Shown piece after piece: positions 1 through 8,794 of a DNA stretch of 57,974 bases. The stretch is from contig JACQZG010000012.1 of NCBI GenBank assembly GCA_016213935.1, positions 1 to 57,974 of the forward strand, in the 5' to 3' direction. The stretch is from Nitrospirota bacterium. GTDB taxonomy: Bacteria > Nitrospirota > Thermodesulfovibrionia > UBA6902. Position 1 is the first letter of the stretch; each line of letters starts with the position of its first letter. Under the pieces are notes generated by a model. It ran no database searches. It was not told the origin of the DNA and saw nothing but the letters and a program-made list of their open reading frames with translations. Both the position numbers and the translations under genes were made by a program.

Positions 1-132
1 TTTCATGGAGTCTCCAAGGAAAAGTTCCCTTTGTACTTGAAAGAGATGGAATTCAGATACAATAACAGAAACAATGACATATTCACCTTTTTAGTTGAAA
101 AACTGTGTCATACTGTGCCAAAAGCTTTATAA
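1..132 (+). CDS. IS1595-like transposase, 3' end (partial)
   Basis: The frame is open from the first base of the window to a TAA at 130-132 and gives 43 residues. They include HGVSKEKFPLYLKEMEFRYN, which matches the conserved C-terminal block of IS1595/ISXO2-like transposases (a GVS...YL.E..FR.NRR pattern). Only this tail is inside the window, so the catalytic residues cannot be checked and it is unknown whether the element is complete. The end of the insertion sequence should lie in the following AT-rich stretch (133-229), but I cannot define a terminal inverted repeat. The neighbouring M23 gene converges on it. The family call rests on a short segment. Confidence 0.6.
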   Translation, partial: FHGVSKEKFPLYLKEMEFRYNNRNNDIFTFLVEKLCHTVPKAL

Positions 133-229
133 TCACCTATAATTATTATAATGTTATGAGGAGAGGTTATAAAAATAACGGTTTGCTTTTAATAAAAAAC
201 GATTTCAATTGCCCGCCAAAAGCAGCTTT

Positions 230-1480
230 CTAAAGCTTATCGCTGTGAGAATTGCCGGAAATTTTTTCGGCAAATGTAAAAGAAGGGATTTTGATCGAAG
301 CAATCCTGATGTCCATCATATTTTTATATTCTCTGAATTTAGCCATAAGGCTTGCGGGGACAGGCTCCCCGCTCGGCATTTTTATCGCGAGGGGATTTGT
401 TGGCATATCGTTTATTCTCATTTCATAATGCAGGTGAGGGCCTGTAGCCAAACCGGTGGAGCCGACATATCCGATGATCTGGCCCTGCTCGACAAACGTT
501 CCGTTCCTGACTTCTTTATTGATTTTTGAGAGGTGTCCGTATAATGTTTCATAACCGTTCGGGTGCCTTATCTCAACGAGATTGCCATACCCCCCCTTGG
601 TTCCGGCAAAGACGATCCTGCCGTCGCCTACTGCTGAAACAGGCGTACCTTCTGGCGCTGAATAGTCAAGGCCGTGATGAGGCCTGTAAACTTTCAGAAT
701 AGGGTGCAGCCTTGCCCCTGAATAATAGGAGCTTATTTTCCTGAAGTTCAGGGGCGCTTTGAGGAAAGCCTTTCGGAGATTTCTGCCGGTTTCGTCAAAA
801 TAATCGGCTTTTTCATTTCCTTCAAAGATGTATGCGCGGTAAGTCTTTCTGTCATTTATGAGCTCTGCCGATAATATTTCGCCGTATTTTTTGAATTTGC
901 CGTTAAGATATAGAGCTTCGGCAATGATCTTGAAGGTATCTGCATTCCTAAGGTCGGACGTGAAATCAATGTCCCACGCGAAGATATCCGAAAGCCTCAG
1001 GGCAAGCAGAAGGTTCTCTCTTCCCTCCCCGATCGATGAGATGAGATTATCGGTGATTACGCCCCCGATGTGCATCACCCTTTTCTCATATTCGATGTCT
1101 ATCCTGCTGCTTTTGAAATCCTCATCCTTCCTGGCGATACTGAGGATGCTGTCGTCATCAATCCAGTATGAGAAAGAGTTAACGCTCTTGTCGGCGTTAA
1201 CGGAGATAATGTATTGCTGGCCGGGTTTCACTTCCCTGAGATGATGAACATCCGCGGCGGCGTCCCTTATCTTAAAAAACTCCGCGATGTTGAGCCCGTA
1301 CTTTTTAAAGATATTGAAGAAAGTCTCCCCCTTTTTTATAGTGCCGGTTATCTTATGAAAAGACTCTTTCTTTAGGGGCTCAATTATTGCTTCTCTCTCC
1401 GGCGCTTTTTGGCCTTTTATCCCGGTAAATATTAATATCGCTGTAAGTGCCAGAACAATTGCTGTAAGATAATATTTCAT
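230..1480 (-). CDS. M23 family murein metallopeptidase (OapA/LysM-like N-terminus)
   Basis: This 416-residue protein is a predicted envelope peptidoglycan endopeptidase. An N-terminal hydrophobic segment (residues 5-20) would export or anchor it. Residues about 40-95 (TGTIKKGETFFNIFKKYGL...VKPGQQY) resemble an OapA/LysM-type murein-binding region. The C-terminal half is a LytM/M23 domain with the zinc ligand motif HHGLDYSAPEGTP and the second motif GPHLHYEMR. Both ligand sets are present, so it is probably catalytically active, unlike EnvC- or NlpD-type activators. A good ribosome site (AGGAGG) precedes the ATG. It is the last gene of a minus-strand run but is separated by about 160 bases from the NYN gene. 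The role in cell-wall turnover is inferred from the family. Confidence 0.9.
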   Translation of the reverse strand: MKYYLTAIVLALTAILIFTGIKGQKAPEREAIIEPLKKESFHKITGTIKKGETFFNIFKKYGLNIAEFFKIRDAAADVHHLREVKPGQQYIISVNADKSVNSFSYWIDDDSILSIARKDEDFKSSRIDIEYEKRVMHIGGVITDNLISSIGEGRENLLLALRLSDIFAWDIDFTSDLRNADTFKIIAEALYLNGKFKKYGEILSAELINDRKTYRAYIFEGNEKADYFDETGRNLRKAFLKAPLNFRKISSYYSGARLHPILKVYRPHHGLDYSAPEGTPVSAVGDGRIVFAGTKGGYGNLVEIRHPNGYETLYGHLSKINKEVRNGTFVEQGQIIGYVGSTGLATGPHLHYEMRINDMPTNPLAIKMPSGEPVPASLMAKFREYKNMMDIRIASIKIPSFTFAEKISGNSHSDKL

Positions 1481-1639
1481 AGCGCCTCCTGAGACTAAAA
1501 ATACCCCGGCTTGATGACACGAAGAAGCGGCATAACCTGAGAAGAAACGGACAGGGAGCGGCAGGCCGGATAACTATGTAATTTTTAAATTGTCACAGCT
1601 TTTTTAACATATATGGGCAAAAGTAATCAACCCTCAGGG

Positions 1640-2386
1640 TTATTCTTTTCTTTTATCTCTTACGTAAGTTACCTTGTGCCCCTCTTTTCCTATCGTGCGG
1701 ATGTCTATGTCAAAAAGCTGGGATGCTTCAATCAATTCCCCGAGTTTTACGTAGCCGTAATTCCTTGAATCAAATTCAGGCGCCTGGTTTACTATCTTGT
1801 TTCCGACTGTCGCGAGGTTCGCCCATCCTGAATCGTCAGCCGCCGACTCTACTGCGCCTCTCAAGAGATTCACAAGGCGGGTGTCTCTTTTCAGTTCGAT
1901 TATGTTTTTGGGCTTCATCCTTCTGCTCGGCTCATCCTCCATTGAGAGTATCTCTGTGTAGATGAATTTATCGCATGCCGAGACAAATGCCTGCGGCGTC
2001 TTCTTCTCGCCGAATCCGTAAACCAGAAGCCCCGCCTCCCTGACTCTTGAAGCGAGGCGGGTGAAGTCGCTGTCGCTCGATACGATGCAGAAGGCGTCGA
2101 ACCTGTTTGAGTAGAGGAGGTCCATCGCGTCTATTATCATCGCCATATCGGTGGCGTTCTTCCCTTTTGTGTAGCTGAACTGCTGAATCGGCTGTATGGC
2201 GTGCTTTAGAAGCACATCCTTCCAGCTTTTGAGGATGGGTTTTGTCCAGTCGCCGTATATCCTCTTTACGCTTGCCACCCCGTGTTTCGATATCTCGGCG
2301 AGAAGCCCGTCGATGATAGAAGGCTGGGCGTTGTCCGCGTCTATCAGTACCGCAAGCCGCTTTTCACTGCTCTCTCTTCCCGACAT
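1640..2386 (-). CDS. NYN domain protein with C-terminal OST-HTH/LOTUS domain
   Basis: This 248-residue protein has an N-terminal NYN (PIN-like) nuclease fold. The acidic residues expected at the metal site are visible: AVLIDADN near residue 12, KNATDMAMIIDAMD near 75 and SSDSDFTRL near 100. The C-terminal part (about 165-245, RLVNLLRGAVESAADDSGWANLATVGN) matches an OST-HTH/LOTUS RNA-binding winged helix. NYN plus OST-HTH proteins (LabA/limkain-b1-like) are thought to act on RNA, but the bacterial targets are mostly unknown. An AGGAG site precedes the ATG. The neighbours give no pathway clue. Confidence 0.85.
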   Translation of the reverse strand: MSGRESSEKRLAVLIDADNAQPSIIDGLLAEISKHGVASVKRIYGDWTKPILKSWKDVLLKHAIQPIQQFSYTKGKNATDMAMIIDAMDLLYSNRFDAFCIVSSDSDFTRLASRVREAGLLVYGFGEKKTPQAFVSACDKFIYTEILSMEDEPSRRMKPKNIIELKRDTRLVNLLRGAVESAADDSGWANLATVGNKIVNQAPEFDSRNYGYVKLGELIEASQLFDIDIRTIGKEGHKVTYVRDKRKE

Positions 2387-2443
2387 AATTATTTGCTCCT
2401 GAGTGCTGTCTGTATTTTGAGTTCTGGCATGAAATTATCAATC

Positions 2444-3004
2444 TTATTTTCCTGAAGCTTTGAATGACCGCTTGAAAAGTTCGTCTATAGCCTGCTTGCC
2501 CTCTTCTGAAAGGCTGCGTGTTCCGGTGACAGATATCGTTCTGTGGCAGATGACAGGCTCCTCTGTCACCCATTCGTTATGAACCCACGATACCCACTCC
2601 TTCCTGTCCTGCTCAAAGAGGTGGACCGGCCTGTTGAAGAGGCGGGCTAGTTCGACGCCCCAGCCCGTGCCTCCCTTTACCGTGCCGTTTGAGAGGAGCC
2701 ACCCGGCTGCAAAGACCTGATAGCCGCTGTTTACGACATGGAAGACCGTTTGAAATATCTTCTGCATTGTCGGGGTCTGGGCAAACGAACGCTCCATGCG
2801 CTTGTTTATTATATCAAGGCTGACCCCGCCCCTCAGGAGTTCGGCGTCAGAAAGTATCGTCAAGCCTTTATTCCTGCTGATCTCGTGTCCCTCGAAGTTA
2901 AATGTTACTTCCTGTACGCCCCATTTTTCCGAGGTCTTTCCGAAATACTCTTCTGTGCCCCGGTGGCCGCCTGAATATAAAGTAACTTTATTCGGTTCCA
3001 GCAT
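2444..3004 (-). CDS. SLOG-like (Rossmann-type) protein of unknown function
   Basis: This 186-residue soluble protein starts with TLYSGGHRGTEEYFGKTSE, which resembles the glycine-rich SGGARGADE nucleotide-binding loop of the SLOG superfamily (DprA/LOG/TRPM-like). A second block, AAGWLLSNGTVKGGTGWGVE followed by a RPVHLFEQ strand, fits the second half of such a fold, where a ligand derived from a nucleotide or sugar could be bound. No catalytic residue can be assigned with confidence. AAAGGAG precedes the ATG. It sits between the NYN gene and the DUF5661 gene on the same strand, perhaps co-transcribed. The superfamily call is by motif only. Confidence 0.55.
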   Translation of the reverse strand: MLEPNKVTLYSGGHRGTEEYFGKTSEKWGVQEVTFNFEGHEISRNKGLTILSDAELLRGGVSLDIINKRMERSFAQTPTMQKIFQTVFHVVNSGYQVFAAGWLLSNGTVKGGTGWGVELARLFNRPVHLFEQDRKEWVSWVHNEWVTEEPVICHRTISVTGTRSLSEEGKQAIDELFKRSFKASGK

Positions 3005-3054
3005 TATGTTCTCCTTTAGTTTTTTTATTGGAAGATGCGTAAGGGAAATAAAGC

Positions 3055-3492
3055 TTATTCCAATTGCTCTGCAATCACCTTATTCAAGGCTTTCTGGGCT
3101 TTTATAAGCTTTACATATTTGGCGCGCGCCTTTTTCATGTTATTGGAGATGAGCGCTTTAAGCAGGTCTCCTTCTGTTTCGGCAACGTCTATCCTCTTGT
3201 AATAGTCCATCGTCTCTTTAAGGTGGGCAAGCACTATCTTTCCTGTTATCAAGGGATGATTATTGGTCACGTTTGCGTCTTCGTATCTTGTCCCGTGCTC
3301 AAGCTCCACCTCAAGCCCCTGCCTGAAATCATCAAGCGGAATCGCCATCTTTTTTTTGTTCACGAGCTTGAGTATCACGGCAGCTTCCTTGCTGGAAACA
3401 TCAGGTTTCTTTATCTTTGACCAGTCGCGAAGCCCTATCTTTTTACAGACCTTTTTAACCTCTTCGGCAGTTATGTATTCAGGCAGCTTCAT
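3055..3492 (-). CDS. DUF5661 family protein
   Basis: This 145-residue, lysine-rich helical protein carries the block GLEVELEHGTRYEDANVTNN followed by HPLITGKIVLAHLKE, typical of the DUF5661 family. No function is known for the family. It has no signal peptide or membrane segment and is probably cytoplasmic. Its start is supported by AAGGAG seven bases upstream. The flanking genes are the small anchored protein upstream and the SLOG-like protein downstream. Products of this kind are often annotated near phage or mobile regions, but nothing here shows that directly. Confidence 0.75.
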   Translation of the reverse strand: MKLPEYITAEEVKKVCKKIGLRDWSKIKKPDVSSKEAAVILKLVNKKKMAIPLDDFRQGLEVELEHGTRYEDANVTNNHPLITGKIVLAHLKETMDYYKRIDVAETEGDLLKALISNNMKKARAKYVKLIKAQKALNKVIAEQLE

Positions 3493-3517
3493 GAATTCTC
3501 CTTATTGTTAATAGTGA

Positions 3518-3835
3518 TCACATGGGAGGCGGGACAACAGTCCCTGTCACGCCTGAACCCGTTTCTCCCATACTTCCCGGGCTCTTTCCCTTTTTTACGC
3601 AGACGCATTCGTCAGGCTGCTGAAGGAATCCCAAGAGGTAATCCCGCGTAGTCAGAGGCCTGCATATCTCCTTATCGCCGCAATCACCCCTGCATGCATC
3701 GGGAATGACAAACCTTGACTGAACATAACAGGTGCCTTCCCCGGCAGGGCGTTCAGTCCATGACTTATAGGCATTTACGGCGGCGATAATTAATGCTGCT
3801 ACTATCAGAATGAAAGCAAAAAGACGCTGCGCCAT
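3518..3835 (-). CDS. small membrane-anchored cysteine-rich hypothetical protein
   Basis: This 105-residue protein is not assigned to a family. Residues 4-22 form one hydrophobic helix (FAFILIVAALIIAAVNAY), a signal anchor or uncleaved signal peptide. The exported part has six cysteines (CYVQ, ACRGDCGDKEIC, CVC) that could form disulfides, and a Gly/Pro-rich tail. The start is supported by AAGGGGAGAG before the ATG. It lies downstream of the dsrP terminator, so it is probably transcribed separately from the dsr genes. The function is unknown. Confidence 0.6.
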   Translation of the reverse strand: MAQRLFAFILIVAALIIAAVNAYKSWTERPAGEGTCYVQSRFVIPDACRGDCGDKEICRPLTTRDYLLGFLQQPDECVCVKKGKSPGSMGETGSGVTGTVVPPPM

Positions 3836-3914
3836 CTCTCTCCCCTTAAGGTACTAAGAATTTTTTATAACATATATCTTAACAGAAGAAATGTCAATTC
3901 AATAAAACAAAAAA

Positions 3915-3937
3915 ACGGCGGGCTTTCTGCCCGCCGT
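3915..3937 (-). terminator. Rho-independent terminator of the dsrMKJOP operon
   Basis: A perfect 9-bp inverted repeat (3915-3923 and 3929-3937) has a 5-nt loop. Read on the minus strand it is followed by seven T, then GTTTT. It starts 22 bases beyond the dsrP stop codon, so it closes the dsr transcript. Confidence 0.9.
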
Positions 3938-3959
3938 CCTTAAAAGATATTCTTAATCT

Positions 3960-5120
3960 CTATTTGGGGGGACCTGCTGTCCCAAGCTCCTCTCTTACGG
4001 AGATTGCGACTTTGTAAAGTATGGTTAGAACAAGGAACCCCAGAGCCCATACCCCGAGGGTGATTATCGTCTCAGGCAATGTGGGCCAGTATTCGGTTAT
4101 GGTATTAAACGGTGTCGGAACAAAACCTCCTATGACAAGGCCGAACCCTTTATCTATCCAGAGAGAGATGAATATTGAAATGCACGCGAGTATGAGAGTT
4201 GACTCATTCTCCCTGAACTTTGGCGGGATTATCAGTATCAGCGAGAGTACCGCGAGAACTGAAGATGCCCACATAAGCGGCACAAGGTTGCCGTGGGCAT
4301 ACAGGAACTCAAAGGCGTGCATATGCCCCGGTATATTGCTGTAGAACGCCGTAAAGAGCTCCAGTATTATGAAGAAGACATTTGCCACCATCGCGTAAGC
4401 TACTATCTTGGCAACAGACTGAATAGGCTCTCTGCCCGGGTCGAACTTCGTGTATTTTCTCAATACAAGGGCAAGAATGATAAGCAGGGCAGGGCCGCCG
4501 GCAAATGCCGATGCCAGGAATCGCGCGGCCATTATTGCCGTGAGCCAGAAATGCCTGCCCGGAAGCCCTGCATACAGGAATGCCGTAACAGTATGAATGC
4601 TGACAGCCCAAGGGATGGAGAGATAAATAAGCGGCTTTGACCATGCCGGAGGAGGGGTGCCCTTCTTCTCCGCGTGGAGCGTGGCCCACCCTATCACAAG
4701 GTTAAGGCCGAGATAGCCGTTCAATACCATCGCGTCCCAGAACAATATCGAATTCGGGGTCGGATGAAGGATGACGTTTAGTATCCTCATCGGCTGCCCC
4801 ATATCGACAAATATGAAGGTCATGCACATCGTTACTGAAGCAATAGCCAAAAATTCACCGAGTATAACTATCCTGCCGAATTTTTTGTAGTTATGAAGGT
4901 AATAAGGTATCACCAGCATCACGGCAGAAGCCGCTACCCCGACGAGGAAGGTGAACTGGGATATATAGAAACCCCATGAGACATCCCTGCTCATTCCGGT
5001 TACGCCGAGGCCGTTTTTGAACTGATGGAGATACGCAAGGCTTCCGGCGCTGATAAATCCGAGAAGGATGATGACGAGAGTCCAGTATGTTTTGCTCCCT
5101 TTGAGCGCTCTATCCAGCAT
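3960..5120 (-). CDS. dsrP: DsrP, NrfD-like quinol-interacting membrane subunit
   Basis: This is an integral membrane protein of the NrfD/PsrC family, 386 residues from the chosen ATG. It has about ten hydrophobic segments, starting with YWTLVIILLGFISAGSLAYL, and two matching late ones (SVLAVLSLILIIPP and LGVWALGFLVLTILY). In DsrMKJOP it forms, with DsrO and DsrJ, the module that exchanges electrons with the quinone pool and the periplasm. The start at 5120 is preferred over an upstream GTG at 5129 because GGAGG lies about eight bases before it. It overlaps the end of dsrO by 11 bases, consistent with translational coupling. It is the last gene of the operon, before a strong terminator. Confidence 0.93.
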   Translation of the reverse strand: MLDRALKGSKTYWTLVIILLGFISAGSLAYLHQFKNGLGVTGMSRDVSWGFYISQFTFLVGVAASAVMLVIPYYLHNYKKFGRIVILGEFLAIASVTMCMTFIFVDMGQPMRILNVILHPTPNSILFWDAMVLNGYLGLNLVIGWATLHAEKKGTPPPAWSKPLIYLSIPWAVSIHTVTAFLYAGLPGRHFWLTAIMAARFLASAFAGGPALLIILALVLRKYTKFDPGREPIQSVAKIVAYAMVANVFFIILELFTAFYSNIPGHMHAFEFLYAHGNLVPLMWASSVLAVLSLILIIPPKFRENESTLILACISIFISLWIDKGFGLVIGGFVPTPFNTITEYWPTLPETIITLGVWALGFLVLTILYKVAISVREELGTAGPPK

Positions 5121-5904
5121 TTTCACCACCTCCTATCACGTAAAAGATGCTCGGTTGAGTTCCAATCTCAGGCTTGCGCCTTAACGTATAGTGTGTGTTT
5201 AGAATTTTTCTGACTTCTGATTCAGGGTCTGCGAGGTTGCCGAAAACAATTGCTCCGTTTGATGCCTCGGCGCAGGCAGGCTCAAGCCCCCTTGCAAGCC
5301 TCTCAGGGCAGAGGGTGCATTTCTCAACAACTCCCATTGTCCTTGTCGGGAAGTCGGGATTAATATTCTTCATGTCGAGATAGTTGCGAGGGTCGACCCA
5401 GTTAAAGCTTCTTGAACCATACGGGCACGCGGCCATACAGAACCTGCAGCCGATGCAGCGGTGAGGGTCCTGAACCACAATTCCGTCAGGGTTCTTGAAG
5501 GTCGCCTTTGTCGGGCAGACCCTTACGCACGGCGGCTTGTCACAGTGGTTGCAGAGAAGCAGAAACGGCTTCTCTTTTATCTTTTCGGGAAGGAATTCAT
5601 TTGGCTGGTCTGGAAAGGAGTGTTCGTAGCTGTCGGTCCATATCCATTTTACCTCGTGTTTTGTATTCGGGATATTGGGGACATTGTGTATTTTGTGGCA
5701 GGCTTCGATTATCCTGCGGTACCCATCTTCTCCCTCTATTTTATTCACATCTATCACAAAGGCCAGTCTTGTGCCCGAGGAGGGAAGCGAATGCGCGCCT
5801 GACGCGAGCGCTTTCCCTTTGAACAACCCGTCTGCCGCGGACAGACCCAAGCCTATGCCGGAAAGCCCGGCTATCTGCAAGAACTTTCTTCTGTCAATTC
5901 TCAT
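5110..5904 (-). CDS. dsrO: DsrO, Tat-exported iron-sulfur subunit
   Basis: This 264-residue periplasmic ferredoxin-like electron carrier belongs to the DsrMKJOP complex. The N-terminus MRIDRRKFLQIAG carries a twin-arginine signal followed by a hydrophobic stretch, so export in folded form is expected. The cysteine clusters are CNHCDKPPCVRVC, CIGCRFCMAAC and CTLCPERLARGLEPAC, enough for several [4Fe-4S] clusters as in the HybA/DmsB type. The ATG at 5904 overlaps the dsrJ stop (ATGA). The longer open frame to 5970 lacks the Tat-first arrangement and runs into dsrJ, so I reject that start. It would pass electrons between DsrJ and DsrP. Confidence 0.93.
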   Translation of the reverse strand: MRIDRRKFLQIAGLSGIGLGLSAADGLFKGKALASGAHSLPSSGTRLAFVIDVNKIEGEDGYRRIIEACHKIHNVPNIPNTKHEVKWIWTDSYEHSFPDQPNEFLPEKIKEKPFLLLCNHCDKPPCVRVCPTKATFKNPDGIVVQDPHRCIGCRFCMAACPYGSRSFNWVDPRNYLDMKNINPDFPTRTMGVVEKCTLCPERLARGLEPACAEASNGAIVFGNLADPESEVRKILNTHYTLRRKPEIGTQPSIFYVIGGGENAG

Positions 5905-6296
5905 ATCCTGCCCTCCTTGAAATGATGGCAGTCCCAACAGTAGGGTTTTACTCCGGCGTAACTGTGGCATTCATCGCAGAACCTGCTTTTATTCGAGTGG
6001 CACTGCATGCAGCCGTTCTGAAGGCTCTTTTCAAAGACCCTGCCTCCCACATTGATGACATCACGCTTCCCTTCCCTGACTACCTCGTCTCTCCATTCGT
6101 CAAGCACCTTCATATGCTCTTTCTTCATGTATTCAGCTGATGCGACACACTCTTTCTTGTCGAGCCCGTTTATCACCGGAGTATTGGTGTCAGGCATCGG
6201 TACGCCGGCAGACTTTCCAATGTTGGAATAGAAGGGGAAAGTTGCTATTGCCAAAAAGATGATGAGCCCTATTATTATCTTGCTTCCGTTGTACAT
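5901..6296 (-). CDS. dsrJ: DsrJ, periplasmic triheme cytochrome c
   Basis: This 131-residue protein has an N-terminal hydrophobic signal anchor (residues 7-25) and three c-type heme motifs close together near the C-terminus: CMQCH, CDECH and CWDCH. This is the DsrJ signature. The family is the periplasmic heme subunit of DsrMKJOP, and its exact electron donor or acceptor is debated. The ATG overlaps the dsrK stop (TAATG), so translation is probably coupled. Length and heme number are as expected, so the gene looks intact in contrast to dsrK just upstream. Confidence 0.93.
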   Translation of the reverse strand: MYNGSKIIIGLIIFLAIATFPFYSNIGKSAGVPMPDTNTPVINGLDKKECVASAEYMKKEHMKVLDEWRDEVVREGKRDVINVGGRVFEKSLQNGCMQCHSNKSRFCDECHSYAGVKPYCWDCHHFKEGRI

Positions 6297-7718
6297 TACT
6301 CAGTCTCCTCCTTTCCCTCTTCTTCCGCTCCCGGGAGGTCGTCAAGCCTAAGGTCCTGTGTCCTTTCTTTCTCTCCTTTCATCACAAGGGCATTTGCGAG
6401 AAGTTCATGAACACCGCATACCCTTACATCGCCCACCCAGTAATCCATAAGAGGAGGGAGCACGGCCCTGTCAATGGCGCATATATTTGCCAGCATGTTC
6501 ACCCCGTATTTTTCTTTTACTTTTTTAACGGCGTTGGCCCGCGGCATTCCGCCTCTCATCCTTATCTCCATATTCTCCCCGGCATTGAGCCCGGAGCCGC
6601 TGCCGCAGCAGAAGGTTTTTTCTCTGATTGCGTCGTCAGCCATTTCATGAAAATTGTTGCAGGCGCTTTTGATAATGTGTCTCGGTTCTTCAAATATCCC
6701 CATACCTCTTGAGGTGTTGCATGAATCGTGGAATGTGACTTTAAGATGATTGTTTCGGCTCGGGTCGAGGTTAAGCTTGCCGTGTTTTCTTGTAGTTGAG
6801 CCTTTTCGCCATGTCCATTGAGGTGAAGAAGCCGAAATTACCGCCCTCCGAAGCGTATGTGCTCCAGGTGTAATCAAGGCCAAGTTCATGGAAAAGCATT
6901 AGATATCCCATTGCCGTGTAAGTGCCCGGGTCACCGAAAAGGTCTCCTGAAGGGGTTACAAAGAGTATCTCGGCCCCTTTTCTGTTAAAGGTCGGCTCGA
7001 TTCTTATGCCGGTGATTTCCTCGATATCGTCCAAAAGATATTCAATGTTGCTTGTTATCGTATGAGGCTCGAGCCCGAGGTGATTGCCCTTTTTGTAGCA
7101 GTTGGAGACAGGCCCCGCAATCCAGTCCGTGTTCAGGCCGAGAAGGTTGAATATCTCCCTAACTATCATCGTTATCTCTGCCTGGTCGATGCCGTAAGGG
7201 CAGAAGACAGAGCATCTGCGGCATTCGGTGCACTGATAGTAGTAATACCAGAGCTCTTTCAGCACATCTAAGGTGAGTTCCCTCGCGCCGGCGTTTTTGC
7301 CCAAGAGCTTGCCAGCAGTTGTAAAATATTTCCTGTAGACCGACCTTATGAGTTCAGCCCTGAGGACAGGCATATTTTTAGGGTCGCCTGTGCCTATGAA
7401 AAAGTGGCACTTGTCAGCGCACGCGCCGCACCTTACGCATATATCCATGAAGAGCTGAAATGAACGATATTTTTTGAGCCGTTCTCCCATTGCTTCAAGG
7501 AATATCTCTTTCCAATTCTCCGGGAGTTTCCAGTCGCTGTCTGCCGGTGCCCACTCCCTTGCGTTGGGAAAACCCACATCCTGAAGATAAGAGGGCCTTG
7601 CACCATGGCAGAAGGTTCCTTCTTTGAAATCAACAGGTGTTTCCCTCCAGCCGGTCGCGGGAGGGTTATAATCTATGCTTGATGTCAATTCTTCCGGTTT
7701 TGGCGTGCCTTTTGCCAT
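6296..7718 (-). pseudogene. dsrK: DsrK with internal deletion and frameshift
   Basis: This is the catalytic, HdrD-like iron-sulfur subunit of DsrMKJOP, proposed to reduce the DsrC trisulfide. Two reading frames cover it. The first (7718-6771) holds the N-terminal half with both ferredoxin motifs, CVRCGACADKC and CTECRRCSVFC, and runs to GGNFGFFTSMDMAKRLNYKK. The second frame resumes at HGKLNLDPSRNNHLKVTFHD and carries the CCGSGSGLN block to the end. The junction is at about 6784-6792. From recalled DsrK sequences, about 70 residues normally lie between these blocks, including the conserved GGECGHMWR motif whose Cys/His belong to the catalytic cluster region. They are absent, and the frame changes. 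The missing part would restore the usual length of about 545 residues. It may be a true deletion or an assembly error. RBS AAGGAG lies before the ATG. Confidence 0.88.
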
Positions 7719-7722
7719 ATTA

Positions 7723-8712
7723 TCACTCCTTTTCCACCGGTATGCCGGCGCCTTTCATCTTTTCCCTGAAATCATTCTCATAAGCTTCATAAGTATGAAC
7801 TTTCACTTCAGGATTCCACGGGTTGATGTGTCTTTTGATGCGGCTGTCATTGGGAAGGTTCCTCGTAGGGCTCAGGAATATGCCGCCCATGTGCATCAGC
7901 TTGCTGAATGGGAAGTAAACCAGAAGCGTGCAGATTAGGAAAAGATGTATAAAAAAGATCGTGCCTATACCTTCGGGAGCGTTTCCTTTAAGCTCAGCAA
8001 GAGATACCGTTAACTGTTTCACCTTTATAATATCAACCTTGCTGATGTATCTCATGATTATGCCGGAGAGAGCAATGCCTGCTATAAGAAAAAGAGGAAA
8101 ATAATCCGCGGGAAGAGAGATGTATCTGACTTGGGGATTGCTTGTTCTCCTGAAGAAAAGATATAGTGCCGCAATCAGCAGCACCCCTCCTGAAAGCAGA
8201 AAATGAGGCACGCCTACCTGCAGGAATCCGTCAAGTGAGTCAATCGTATTTATAAGGGCAGGCACCGGTTCGAGGAAGAACCTAAGGTGTCTTATCAGCA
8301 CCACTGCAAAAGAGTAGTGGAATGCAAGGCCGGCAAGCCAGAGCCACTTGTCCGAAGCGTAGGAGATATTGCCGTTATTAAGCCCTGTCTTAAGGTTTCT
8401 AAATAAAGAGCGGAAACAGAAGACTTCCAGTATCATCCTTCCTATGACCCCTGATGTGCTTGACGGGTTGTCAAGCTTGCTGTAATTGATCCACGGCAGT
8501 GTCATCTGCTGACCGCAAGTTGTGGGGATGTGGAACGGAACGGGCGCACGCCCCCATTTAATAACCTTAAGCAGAAATCCGATGCAGAAAGTTACAAATG
8601 CCGCGTAAGGAATAATGATGCCGAATAATGTATGCAGGCCGGCAGCCGCTATCCCAAAGTAGGCAATCAGGACGAGCAGTATGACCATGAAGAAGGAAAA
8701 AAAGATTCCCAT
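7723..8712 (-). CDS. dsrM: DsrM, membrane cytochrome b (NarI-like)
   Basis: This is the membrane di-heme cytochrome b subunit that takes electrons from menaquinol and hands them to DsrK. It has 329 residues from the ATG at 8712. That start is chosen because AAAGGGGG lies eight bases upstream, whereas a start at 8730 would place the ribosome site inside the gene. The first segment (GIFFSFFMVILLVLIAYFGI) is followed by several more membrane helices. The histidines in WLAGLAFHYSFAVVLIRHLR and in LFLICTLLVYFPFSKLMHMG fit the NarI-type heme ligands. The dsrK start follows four bases after the dsrM stop, so the two are tightly coupled. Confidence 0.93.
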   Translation of the reverse strand: MGIFFSFFMVILLVLIAYFGIAAAGLHTLFGIIIPYAAFVTFCIGFLLKVIKWGRAPVPFHIPTTCGQQMTLPWINYSKLDNPSSTSGVIGRMILEVFCFRSLFRNLKTGLNNGNISYASDKWLWLAGLAFHYSFAVVLIRHLRFFLEPVPALINTIDSLDGFLQVGVPHFLLSGGVLLIAALYLFFRRTSNPQVRYISLPADYFPLFLIAGIALSGIIMRYISKVDIIKVKQLTVSLAELKGNAPEGIGTIFFIHLFLICTLLVYFPFSKLMHMGGIFLSPTRNLPNDSRIKRHINPWNPEVKVHTYEAYENDFREKMKGAGIPVEKE

Positions 8713-8794
8713 TTGTTTACCCCCTTTCACATTTATTATGTGAGTTTCAACGACTCAAATTGTTTCATTGCTATGCCTGATAAAAAAGGTCTGG

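Noticed and set aside
5904..5970. Longer N-terminus of DsrO starting at 5970
   Set aside because: The extra 22 residues overlap dsrJ and would precede the twin-arginine signal. The ATGA overlap at 5901-5904 is the natural start.
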